DNA of 64,000 nucleotides from Tribonema minus (lineage: Eukaryota > Sar > Xanthophyceae > Tribonematales > Tribonemataceae), in contig JAFCMP010000097.1 of assembly GCA_017506865.1 (NCBI GenBank), positions 62,001-126,000 of the forward strand, read 5' to 3'. The position numbers and the translations under genes are program-made. The notes under the pieces are model-generated. The model was not told where the DNA came from. It worked only from the letters and a program-made list of their open reading frames with translations, and ran no database searches. This document shows positions 20,635 to 33,400 of the stretch, in pieces; within the stretch, counting starts at the first letter, position 1; each line of letters opens with the position of its first letter.

Positions 20635-23600
20635 GTTTCCCTTAAGGCAATGTCAAGACCTGGCGGGTTGGCTTCAGCAGCACTCCAACTGCAGCAGCAG
20701 CCAAGCAGTTGCTGTACTAGTAAGCAATAAAGCAAGTGACAAACATTTAACATAGAGGGCAGCAGACTAATGCATGACTGATAGAAAAACAGCTTTCACA
20801 TTGTATGCCCTTCACGTTGCGTGAGGCGCAGGCCTTGAGCGCAACGTCTTCAGTGACTGACGCGGCAATGGCAGGCGGCCGTGCTCACATTGCATCTTGG
20901 TCTTAGACTGTGGTAAACAGTACTATGATATTGAACGCTTCAAGTTGCCAAATGAGCTTCCGAATCGGAAGTTCCGCGCAATAATATCATCTTGACGCGC
21001 TTGAGCAAATCAATCTGAGACTCGCAGACCTATTACAGAATGAAGGCAGAGCAAGTTGCCTATGCACCAAGCGGAACGTTGTCACTGTCGTGCAGTAAAT
21101 ATGTTGTTGCTGCTCCGAGTCAATTTGAAATTTGAACAAGTTGATGTTGCGGGCCAAGTGACTTACGATCCCTGTGAAATTGATGCGGCGCGTTGCCACA
21201 CGGGCTGCTGGATTGGCGGTGGCGTAATCTTGTGGGGGGGGGACGTGATGCAAGCAGCCTGCTGCTTGCCGCGCGGTTGAAGGTTGAAGCGGCAGCTCGT
21301 GTGTCTGACTGGGTAAGTGGGTAAGTGTGAGAGAGCTGCGCGAGCTGCTGCAGTCCCGTTTCATAGCTTGTGAACGTTTCAGGTCGAGCTGCTCGTGGCG
21401 CCTTCTCGCAGCACACGCTCTCTGCACCCCAGCTCCGCGTTGCTGCAGCAGGTGCGGCTGCTGCATGATGCTGCGATAAGATCGCTAGTTTTTTTTGCAG
21501 CGCCAAAAAGACTTCGAAGTACACTGATCGTTCGTGCATGTTGACCACTGGCAGGTGGCCAGCCAGCATCACATGTTCACCTCCCTCACAGTCTCTTCCC
21601 TCGTTTTCTCCCCTCATGATCGGCTGCTTGCTTGGTTTCAGGTTTCAGGTAGGGGAAGACGAAGGATTCGCTTCGCGCTGACGTTTTGACGTTTGATCGG
21701 CATATCGGACACGGGAAGATGTAACGTTTTTTTTTTTTAATGATGTACCGAGGAATGTTTTGTTTTGTGTCCTTCTTGTGGACACCAGCAACTGCAGCAG
21801 GAACATCAATGTGTAGTCTATGCAGAACATCTGGTTGCTTGTTGTCGTTTGATCACACTCCAAGTCTTGCAATGTCTCAGGGTATGTCTCAGGGGGTATG
21901 TCTCAGGGGTAATTAATCGTTTCGGGATTTGCTGTGGTAACTGCCACGAGGAGTGCTGGGTGGAGCTGGATAGAGCTGTTCTGAAGCGTTTTCGGGGTAA
22001 CACTTGTTGACGAGTTCGGCAAACGCCTCCAAAGTGCTGCCCGGCTCATTACTGCAGCAGCACTGTCTTAAAATACCGTACATGACCGTTTTTGTTTCTC
22101 AACGTGCAACCTTTGGCAAGAGGATGGTCTGCAGCAGTTTTTGTGGCTTGAGTATCTGTGTCCAAGCTGTGTGTTTCATTGCAAGGCTCGACAGCAAGCG
22201 CCTCCACGCCAACGTCACTTTATCCTGCGTGACGCGCGGGAGGCAATGTGCCGCCTGCCGCAGCGCGCCGGTGGGCTCGGTTTTCAGCTGCTGCTACTGC
22301 TTTGGTCAAATCAGTCAAATGTTTCATGGGCGCATCCCGCGTGCGTGCACGACACCGCGACCAACATGCCTTCGCTTAGCAAGCAGCAGGCGCTGACGTG
22401 GTGAGTGCTGACGTGGCCGCCTGCATAGTGCACTCGAGAGCTGAGCTAGCTCTGCAGAATCCCTCAGACACAAATTCAGCGATAGAAACGAAAGAACGGG
22501 TAGCAAACGTCCTGCAGCGCTGGAACTGCAGCTGCTGCAGCGGCTCTATCATGATGTTTACATCAAGTTGATGGTCAAAGTTCTTGAGCAGTCACTGCAA
22601 TGCATTCGTACCTGACGACAAATACATGCAACGCATCTCGTACGTGTACCTACCTGTCCTGTACGATAATCGACAGGTACGGAAGCGTTGCCCTAGACCA
22701 CCTGGGCGCGCATTGATTGAGCATTCCAGGATTAGACTTCAAGTTGGCAAATCAATTTCTCTTTTTTGGCGTGCTATGCCACAGCTGACTCCATTCAATG
22801 ACATCTGGCAGCTTGAGATTTGAAGACATCTGTTACTTTAACATTATGATGATGATCACTCTGCAGAACTAACCACAGTGACTGTGGCACGAAGCTTTAA
22901 TTTAGTAAGTTCAAGTTACAACTACAACTTGTAGCCTAAGGCTACTTGCTGTACATATTGTCTGCCCGCCGGGCTCACTGTAACAGCAGCTGTGCCTGGG
23001 GCAGAAGCCCGGCCAGGCCCGCAGGGGCATGGTTGTGAACATGACAATCAAACAGGTTGTTTCAATAATCATTCAATTATGACGTAATACAGAGTCTGAC
23101 TTTGAGTCTGTATTATATTGAACATTGTGATACTATTAGTCATGCAATTATGAGTCACTCACTGACTTACTGACTCAGTCTGTATGACATTCAATTTGTC
23201 AGTAGCATTGCCCGCAGTGCCCCCACCTTCAGGTAACACGCCTTCCGACTTGAATGCCGGTGAGCAATAGTCAACAATAATTGTCAATTATTGCTGAGAT
23301 TTTGGTCACCATGATCTGATTCACATAATTACAGTGCTCAGGAATCCATCTGATGCTGACAGCAGCCTGCATGCAGCAGTCAGACTGCGTGTGCTTCAGC
23401 CTGACAGTCACGGTCACCATGGTCCTGCTCCAGGGCCGGCCCGGAAAATCAAACCACTGTAACTTAATCTGCCAGTAAATTCAACAAGACAAATTGACTC
23501 TCAGCCAACTTCAAGTTGAATCATCAGATGAAACAGTTGGTACTTTTTATTAAGTCTCGCTCAGGGCGCGAAAAAGCCCAGATGATTGGCATCTAGCTGT

Positions 23601-24409
23601 AAGGAATCTACATGTCGTATGACAGTCTGAAAGTGTCGCAACGACAACCACTCAAACGCCGCCGCAGCCAAATGGCATCTCGGGGTCCTCCCCTACGTCC
23701 TCCTCCATGTGCCCCAGTTGGTACTACTTAGACGCTGCCTCAGTCAGACTCTTGGGCTAGTAGTAGTGCTTACATCACAACGCCATCAATGGCCAACGCT
23801 GGTACTACTAAGAATGTAGCACTAGTAGTAGTATAGTTCTACTAGTAGTAGGTAGTACCTGCCGATAAATCATGATGCCAGCTAAAGCTGCCAGTGTTGC
23901 TTGCAATCACTCAACACGGTCATAATGACCGTGACGCCGTCGGACGGTTGTATTCATTACTAGAAGTTACGAAGTGGGTGGTCTGTAACTGTTGCTGGTG
24001 GCCGTGTACACATGACATTCTTATGTTGAACTTCACTACCACCGCGACGGTGCCAGATACACCCACATAGTCATATGATATTGCCAATGGTTTCTTATGT
24101 GCCCTCAAGCTGGACCCGGTCACGGTGGCCCCAGGGCCAGCCTGAGGGTACTGATTCGAGTACTAGGTGTCAGAGACTCTGACACATATTCTGACTCAGA
24201 TTCGACTTTGAGCTTGGAGCTTGGCCAAGGCTTGTACCTAGTATACTATAGTCTACTTGGTGTCACTGAGTGAACACAGTCTTGCTCCAGTAACTGTTGC
24301 TGCTCTTGAAGTTCTTGCTCTAAAATTGTGTTTTGCGCCCCGGTGCTGAGCTCAATTTGAAACCTGACTCAGGCTTGTGTCATAATTTGAATTATTGCCG
24401 CTGCTGCAG
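20635..24409. other. Divergent intergenic region between the GT2 and HHIP-like genes
   Basis: No exon could be supported here on either strand. It contains T-rich stretches, a triple GTATGTCTCAGGG direct repeat near 21876-21912, and AGT/ACT triplet clusters at about 23755-23860. Both flanking genes point outwards, so promoters for both should lie here, and unrecognised 5' exons of either gene may also. No promoter motif is distinct enough to call. Confidence 0.5.
23755..23865. repeat. AGT/ACT trinucleotide cluster with inverted halves
   Basis: Runs of AGTAGTAGT and their complement ACTACTAGT alternate over about 100 bp, so the stretch can fold on itself. Intergenic, with no other feature. 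Confidence 0.7.
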
Positions 24410-27400
24410 GTGCACGGAGATCAAGGCATTCAGCAACATTGATGGCAGCAAGTCAGCTTGCTGTGATGCAACAAGGGAACAGTACCTCAAGGACAACCTG
24501 TATACCCCAAGTCTCCCTCTGCCAGCTGATTGCGAGCCACTCCATAGACAGGCAAGCACCAAGTCCTTTTCGCAACTTAGACAATCAGCCAAACTTCAAG
24601 TTAATGGCGGTGTGTGTTTACTGACTGCAGCAACCACATGCCGCCTTGCTCAATGCTGCGCACTGCACATGAAGCACCAGGTCCTGTCACACCTGCGCAG
24701 ACTAGCGCACCGCAAATGTCATGGTCGCTGACTCAAAGCATGATGATTGATATTCGTGACGCGTCCTATGGCACGCCTTTGCGTCACTGTGGGAGCACAT
24801 GCAAAAGCTGCTGTTTGTGATCCTCACAAACTTTCGCAACACCGAGTCATACGCAGAGTCTCGAGCTCATGTTGTTCGCCGGTCTAAACGACTCCGAGTC
24901 AGTTACTGTATTGGCCGATGCATCCCGTCAGGTTGTTATTTAAGTATGGTTGGCTAAATCATGTATATGGACCCGGTACTCTGTGTCAGATAACTCAGAG
25001 CTCATGCAACTGCCATACGTGTCAATGACTATCACTGGCAGTCAGTACATTTCAGCATTGGCAAGGTTGTACATTCCATTTGGTAGTACTACTTGTACAT
25101 TCCATTTGCTACTACTTCAAGTCACTGACAGTGAGTGCACTTCCGCACTTTTGAACAATGACCATCCGCCAAGCCTCATGACCTGCGGCACTGCTGAGTG
25201 CTCATCGCACTCGACAGGTAATCACGCTGGCTGGTGTTCCGCTGACACATGTGACATAGACCCAGCACAGTCACTGTGACTGAGTGGCACCCGTTGACCA
25301 AATCTGAGAACCATTCTCATGAATCCTGCCTGCTTGCACGTGCGGCCCTTGCCAGGTGGTGTGTGGAGAGTGCCACCCTTGGAGCCTGCATCTTTATCCC
25401 CCTGACCTCTCTGGTGCCATGGCACTCAAGTCGGACTTCTGCGCGCAGTACTACAGCGCATGTGCTAAGGCCTTGAACCTGGCGGCCGACTATTGCGACC
25501 GCGTCGCAGCAGAAGACATGCAAGGGGATCCTGTATACGTGAATATGACGTACCCGTTTGTGGACGAGGTGAGCATATTTGAAGTTTTTGGTTGGACCAG
25601 TCAAGTTGACAACATTCCCAAGAGGTGCGGTGTGCATTGTTGCAAACCTTGCTAGCATACTAACTTCAGGACCCCGTGATCATGATGATGTTGGGCATTC
25701 AAGCACAGAGTTACATGTGCCCCAAGTGCCACTGCATTGGGTGAATTTTTTGCCTTGCACCTGGCTGCTAAGCTAAGTAGTTCAAGCCACTGCCAGTGGC
25801 AGCAAGATCAACCCAGGCTGCAAAGCTGGGTTTCGCTGCGTCAGCTGGTCATCTGGTCCACCAGCTTGGTACTCAGGCTGATGGGTCCTTTTCCAATCTG
25901 AGACCAACAATCACGACACAGCAGCAATACCTCACTGACAGCCTCACCTGGCTTGCCAATTTGAGGCCTGCAGTCAACGGTATGTCAGATTGATGATTGA
26001 GAGAGAGGCGCTGGCAGGCTGCCGTACAGCTTGCCCTCAGGCTCATGTCGACCTATTTAGTGCACTGCATACTGTGGCAGCAGCTGCTCTCCTCAATCTC
26101 AAAATGCAGCTGTTCACATGCACCACATCCTGCCAGTGCTACACCGGCAAGTGCACGTCCCCGCTACTTCTCCCTGATCTGCAGCCTGAGATTACCTTCT
26201 GTCAGTGGAAGGGCTTGAGGTTCTCTAAACTTCACAACCCCCCATCACGTTTATGTGGCTTGCCAAATAGAATGGCTAATCTCAAAGTTGAATGATGCAC
26301 ACGCACATCAACTGTGGCATGTCAAATATTCAACCCTACTCCCGTGTACCGCACCTGTTGCTGACTGGCTCAGCAACGCAGCTGCCACCTGTCGGTGAGG
26401 TCCTAACATGCAGCTGTCACACTGTCAGGCTCCCCAGCTCACCCCCTCTACTCATCCTTGGCCAGGCTACAGCGGCAGCTGAGCCATGGAGGCACAGGCC
26501 GGTGCCGTATGTCCGCAGCGGCGCGGCACTACACTTCACCCTCCGCTGCACTGTCGTGGCGTGTGAGTAGCCAATCTCTATTGGCTGCTTGCGCGTGTAA
26601 CACAGGATACCGTTACCTCTCAAACTGCTTGACATGTCATATGTCCTAAGCACTTGCTTCATTACGGTGCGCTCCCGTCGTGCAGGTGAAGAGCACCGGA
26701 ACGCTGACAAGGTTGTTTGATGCCACCATCAAGCTGCCAGGACCTGTTACTGGAATGTATATTCGTCCCGGCACCAACAAGTGGTGGGTGGTTGGGCGCC
26801 AGGGTGTCATCAAGGAGATTGCCAATGACCCAAAAGCGACAGCCTCCTCTATTGCTGACATCCTGGACATCACAGACAGGTCAGAAGGACCCCGGCTGAC
26901 ATAAGCATGAAACTTCACAGAGACACAGAAGATGCATGCTGTGCTCCAACATACTGCAAGAAGTATAACTTGCAACAAGTCATAAAAGCAAAACGCTTTG
27001 AAGTACCGTTTTTGCTGGCATTTGCAGACTCGGAATCATCAATACTTCTATAACACTCAATGCAGTGCTGTAGACTATGCTGCTGGTCACAGGTGGCAGT
27101 GCCCTTCTGCGCCTGAGTATCCTTTGAACTTCCATCAAAAACTCAACTTCTTGAGACTAGTCTTGGTGTGTAGAACGTGGTATTGGTGTGCATTAATATA
27201 GCCCTTGAAAAGAGTGGCTTGCGAGTGCATTCCACATTGGGTATTCTTCCGTGAACCGTAGCACAATCATACCGACCTCATTTTATGTGTTTGCCACTTC
27301 AGTGTCTGCATGAATTAATATACTTCTAGATAAAGATGGCAAAAGTTATTCGAGCATGCTGCATTATATACCTACAGAGAGGCGTATGTAGTTGATGTTG

Positions 27401-30400
27401 TTGAAACCAATGGCATCACAGCTACTGCAGCTGCAACCTTCAAGGCCACGCACACCATGCATGATCACTTGTAGTGCTGTGTAGAATCATGTGCGCAGGC
27501 TTTTGTCACAACTGCTGTATACTGCGTTGCGGTACCGATTCTACTACAGCAGTAGCATTTCGGAAGTACGCGCACTACACACTCTCAATAGAATGTGGTG
27601 AACAGGTTCTCATGATTATAGGAATATGTAGCACTGGTGTACGACACACCGAGGGGCTGACGTGGTGCTGCTGAAGTTTTTGTAGACATTTGAGGCAGTC
27701 GGTGCTTGTGGTCACCTGTGCGGGCACGTGGTTTCTCTAAGCGGATTGTGGTGGCACCCTCCACCCATCTCCCCATAGGTACTCACTGTGTCACTAGGTT
27801 TTACTGACAGTCCTGAGTGAGACACTGCTACCATGGCTACGCTCAGAGACTTAACTGTGTCAAAGCTCGCTGAAATCCGCCACGGCTCATGGCAGCTGGC
27901 AACTCACTATGGCCATGATCCCGCGGTCTGCATACTGGCGTTGTGCTAATGGCAGGGTCATACAAGATAATCAGACTTGGGCTGGAGGGCAGTGGGAGCA
28001 GGGGCTGCTGAGCATGGCATTCAGCCCTGACTTCCTGACTACTGGCTACTTTTACGTCTACTACCTCAAGCTGACAAATGCTGCAATCTATGAGCGCAAG
28101 GCACTTGTGTCACGCTTCACATGGACTGGCAGCTCTGCCACGACCAAGGATACGGAAGTGATCATGATGGGCATAGTGCAGGACACTGACTTCCACAAAG
28201 GTAAGCCTGGGAGTGCCTTGGTGCTTGCTGTAGCCAGTGCCTGCTGCCACATGATGGTGGTGATTATGATGAGACCGCAGCTCCAGCCCGCCGTATCGTG
28301 TCTGTGTACATGCTTGCTGTGTCACACTGGGTTGGCGCAATGCGTGTGCTACATTTTGATACAAGCACTACCTTGTCGTTGACTTTGTCACTCCACCGCT
28401 GCTGCCGGATCTGCTGTTAGCAATGCCAGCCTGGTCATGGCAAGCAAGATGCCCGTTCCAATCTTCTCATTGACATGCCCCGCTTCGTGTGTTTGCGATG
28501 GTACCATGCTTTGTTTTACAGCTGGCCAGCTCATGTTTGAGCCAGGCGATATTGCCAAGCCCGCCTCAAAGTCAGCCTACAACTTGTACCTGCCAACGGG
28601 CGAGAGCGGCAACAGTGAGTGATGACAGTGGCAAGCAACATGTTGCTCAGTTTGACGCTGTTTGCTAGCTTGCTGCATGCAACTGTTGCGTCGCAACAGT
28701 CATTGCAAAACTCAGGCTCCTCACCCACCTGACAAGTGGATTTGGCAGATGCAATCGTTTGGATACTATCAATGCTGCAGCATTGTCAGGCAGGGCGAGG
28801 AAGACGTCAAAATTGGGCAGATGGCACAGTAAGATCACGCCTGGGGCAGCATGTAGTGCGTGTCGAGTGGAAGCATGGTACAGCGCCAGCAGCAGTCACT
28901 GTGATCCTGGCGGTTTCACACAAGTGCAGACCTGGTGGGCAACAGGTGTAGGTGCTACTGCACGAACTGCTCTGCCTCATATTCTGCTGTGTTGGCAATC
29001 CGATCTGCTCAAGGTTACCGCATCCTCTGGGCAGGCCACTGCTATCTGTCAAATGGAATGCTGGATAGTGCATTCATGATATGCTGACCGCACTTTGGCC
29101 TTTGTTATGGCCCGTGGTGTACCGCACTGTAGTTGGCCACGTAATTGGCAGGTGTTACACACAGCGTGCCCGATGTCAATATCTGCCCTGCAGGTGCAAA
29201 CTCGCAGAATCTGCAGTCATTGAAGGGCAAAATGCTCCGCATTCAAGTGCCTGCGGGCGTGAATTCGGGCAACTATACTATTCCGCAAGGAAACATTCAG
29301 GGCGAGGTGTGGGCATATGGATTCCGCAACCCGTGGCGGTGCTCCATGAACAGAGCCAACCTGTTGCAGGCGGAGATTTGGTGCGGCGACGTGGGCGATG
29401 CCACTGTTGAAGAGGTACATAGGCAACCAATCATGATTGATGTAATGCCGCTTGGTGAGGCGCTGCGTTGCTGCTGAGTCGAAGGGGGCACATGACATCA
29501 TGCTGTGCTGCATGGCATTGCGTGCCTGTGCATGTGAGCATGTTGAGGGTGGCAGGTGCTGCAGTTTGAATGTGGTGCTGACGTATGCACTAAGGTCGTA
29601 GTTATACACGGCCATTCTGCGGGCGTAACACCATGTTCACCTGACGTATTGAATGGCACAGAATTTCTGCCACATGCTGTCAGGTGCTACATAGCATGGC
29701 ACCAACTGAGGACTGATCACAAGCTGCTGCTGCTGCACTGTGGCACATACACATGCAGGTGACACGAGTGGTGGCGAATGGCAATCACGGCTGGCCTTAC
29801 TATGAGGGCACCAGGTACTACTCCGATGCCCTATGACATGCTACATACAACTGCAGCATTCATTAGCTTCCTGCCCAGCTTGTGTTCGTAGGTGCCTTTG
29901 AGGCCTGCTGCAGATTTTTCTTGGGCTGCTGGGTTGCGTGCAGCGCTAGTGTATCCTCAAAGTCGCATTGGGGACCAAAGTGCCATGCGCACAACATCAG
30001 AAGCAACGCGTGCTGCACAACGGCTTGTTACCAGGAACCACACGAATGCACTAGGGTCGCAAGAGGAGACTTCTGCTGATACACCTAGAATGACTGCTGT
30101 CGTAGAGTGGCAGATGAGTCATGATCCGGTCAGCCAAGCAGCATCTCAAAAATTGGCATAATATGTCGCATAACACATGAGCAAAGGCAATTTTGGATTC
30201 ATGTGGCACGCCAGCTGAAGCCAGCAGTGGCAGTTTTGATTGCAATAACAGCGGGGGCGGCCCAACCTTGCACGTGTTGTACAAGCCCAGTGTCATTGAT
30301 GTGCAGGATGCACACGCACAGACCGGGTCCATGATGCCATACTCTCGAACACGTCTTCCAGTCATTGTGACATACGCACTGTCGCCTGTCTGCACCATGG

Positions 30401-33400
30401 GTGTATGCACGGCTGTGATGACGTTGCAGGGTAGCATCACCGCTTCCTGCCAATGGAATCACCAATGTGCCTCCGGTGTACCAGTACTGCCACATGGCAG
30501 GGTCCACGCTACTTCAATGTGACAAGCGACTTGTGGGAGCGTCCATCATCGGCGGGTGAGTGCGTAGGCAGCACAAACACTTTCATGGATGCACCACTGG
30601 CACCTTGTGGTGCACAAGTCAGCTCTAGCCTGCTGGCTGCATGTGTAGAGCTTTGCCAGCCTCCTGCGCCAGTGTATGCGAGTGCATGTGCATACCTTGT
30701 GACACTAAGAGTCGCTGCTACACCGCTGCAAGTGATGCATAAACATCTCAGCAGGGTCCCTGTCATCACCAACACCACCTCCAAGATATGGCAAAACCTC
30801 CCCGCAGTCCGATTTTGCAGTTTCTGCCCATCCAAATTTCAGATGTTTGAATTAGGAGTATGGGTAACCCGTACTGCGGTGTGCCGTTCCACACAGCGTC
30901 AACCATTGTACAAATTGCACGACAACCATCTTCACCTATTTGTCGGCCAAATGCCTGAAGTGTGCAGCACTCTATGTGCAGGCACTGCGGTAATGGCAAC
31001 CTGCTAGTGCGTGCAGTGCTACACAAGCGTGCTAAACGGCACATGGCACTGGCTGTTAACGTTTGTGGCAATGGCAGGTTCATTACTGTGCTCCAGGCCG
31101 CACCTGAGTACTGACATTGCTGACATGTCTGCTACGCAACGCAGGTTTGTCTACAGTGGCACTCGCCAGGCTGATCAGTACAAGGGCCACTACTTGTTTG
31201 CTGGTGAGTTTTGAATGACTGCCTTGCCGGGTGCATTCTGAATGACTGCCTTGCCTGGTGCATTCTGAGGGTGCATGCATGGTGACTGGTCAAGCGCCAG
31301 GGTGTGGCGCACGCTGCCGGCTGTAGCAGGTGTCACATAGCAGCACTGCCAGTGCACGTAATTGCTGTGCTGCACACGGCCATGGCTGACCTCGGCTGAT
31401 GAATTCTATGGCAAGCAGTCCGTGCTGGCCACTGACACTCTACGTGCTTCGCCAGTAGCAGTTGCTAGCACCTTTTGCATACTGTTGTGTGAGGTCGTTG
31501 AACTCACACTGAGCTGTATTGTACTTGTGTTCCTCTGCAGATTACGCAACGGGTGGCATTGTCCACTTGATCCCAGGCGCAAATGACACGTGGACTAGTG
31601 CACCAATCCTCACTGCTGGCTTTAACATCGCCACCTTGGCAGGTGAGTACTTTGCTCACAATGTGCTTAACAGCGTGTGTACCCTAGCCGTGGTCCAGGT
31701 GTAAGCAGTAGCCTACTAAGGACTCGGCATCACCCAGGACGGGCTGCTTCAATGTAACGTGCGTATACTGAGCCTGAGCCTCCACTACTGTACTATGCTA
31801 CCATTAGCGTTGCCGACCTGTTTCAATGCGAATGGCAACTGCGTTACGCTGGCTGCACGGTATGCACAGTGGCATAGAGTAGTAGCAAGTGGTGCTGTGT
31901 AACTTTGCAGTGCGTAATATTTATGTATGAGCACGAGCGATTGTAAGCCTGCGATTAAAAGTTCACTGCGCCCTACAGGCCATGTGCATGGCACCCAGCC
32001 CCACCACCGCAGTAGCTGGGCTATGCAACGCGAATGAGCCAGCTGTTTGAATACTGGTGCCTGGCAATTGGTACTGAGAGAGGGTACATTGATGCAGACA
32101 TCTGGTCCTCAGGCGCTTCACGGCAGCACACGTTAGAACGCCAAGCCAACCATCTCAGTAATTGATCCGCGTGTTGTGGCAGTATTCCCTCACTGCGTCG
32201 TCCCACCATCATGATTCTCGCCAACGCGGGGCAGCTCCATCCTGGTTGCGCATGGCAGACAAACGATGTGTTTGCACTGCTCATGCCGCCTACAGTGCAG
32301 TGCCTGTGGAGTGTGCATGTGCTGCTATTCGAACTCCAAGTCAGTGCCTTGCCGCAGCAATCATGCCCATGATATCCTCCATGGCTGGCACTTCAACTTC
32401 AACTGATGCACTGCGTCAACAGCTGCACGCATGAGCGACAAGCGGCTGCATGCATTGCTCGCTGACATCACACTTGCTGCACCACTGAACTGCGTGTCGC
32501 TATTACAGAGGACAGCAATGGTGAGGTGTACATTGTCAAATTTGACAATGTGGACCCGGGTGTGTACTACTTCCCAAACCTCAGCGACGGCATGACAGGC
32601 ACTTCCACCACAGTTGGGGGCTCTGTTGAGATACCATCTACGTTGGTGAGACCGACCCCAGTGACGACAGTCGCTCAGGGCCTCACGACATACCTGATTC
32701 ATCTGTGGGAGTACGACTACGAGCCTCTGCTGGGGGTAAGTGCGCGCGTTACGCGTTTGAGGGCCTTCTTGCACCTCTCTCCATTCCATGTTGTCAGCAC
32801 ATGGTCAGATCTTTAGCCATCGACCATCTGCTTTCGTGCTTGGGATCTGCTGTCCCACTGAGCAGCCCTCCCAGCTAATCTACTGTGCGCCTGAGTATGG
32901 TGGCATCAAGAGCATACGTACTGCATGCAACACTGCGCTATGACAACTAGGTTCTGTGGCCAATTGAAGTTTCAGTGCTCAAAGTGGATAAAGAGCACAG
33001 TATGGTGCATGTGCATGCGCGGTTCATGACTCGTATGCCAATCATCGTTGTTTGCCAGACATGACACTCCTGGTTAATTCACGCCCACTCTCAGCGCCGG
33101 TCAGAGTCTGAGTGTTATGCTGTGCGTGCTGCTGTTGCACTGCAGGCCGCAAACAACCATAAACATTACTCTGATTTGGACGATGTGAACGACGCAGGTG
33201 CAGGCTACCGCGGTGCTCAGGTAAGAGAACCAATTTTTTGTTGTGTTTTTTGAAGCAACACCTTGAAGGCTGGGTGTTGCGACCAACAGCTGCACTTGCA
33301 TCTGCGATATCTTCAAAAGATTCAGGCACCTTCATTTTTGATACGACGCAGCAGCAAGAAAGATGGGCTTTGTGCCTTCAACGCGACCGGCAAGTGCAAT

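Noticed and set aside
21120-21617. 165-codon minus-strand frame upstream of the GT2 gene
   Set aside because: Composition looks random, no splice-consistent link to GT2 exon 1, no family resemblance.
22084-22404. Plus-strand frames in the divergent intergenic region
   Set aside because: Open by chance length, no recognisable motif and no flanking splice signals that fit the HHIP-like gene.
29882-30079. Cys-rich frame between two HHIP-like exons
   Set aside because: Exons 29759-29814 and 30430-30555 join in phase without it and give the expected propeller sequence.
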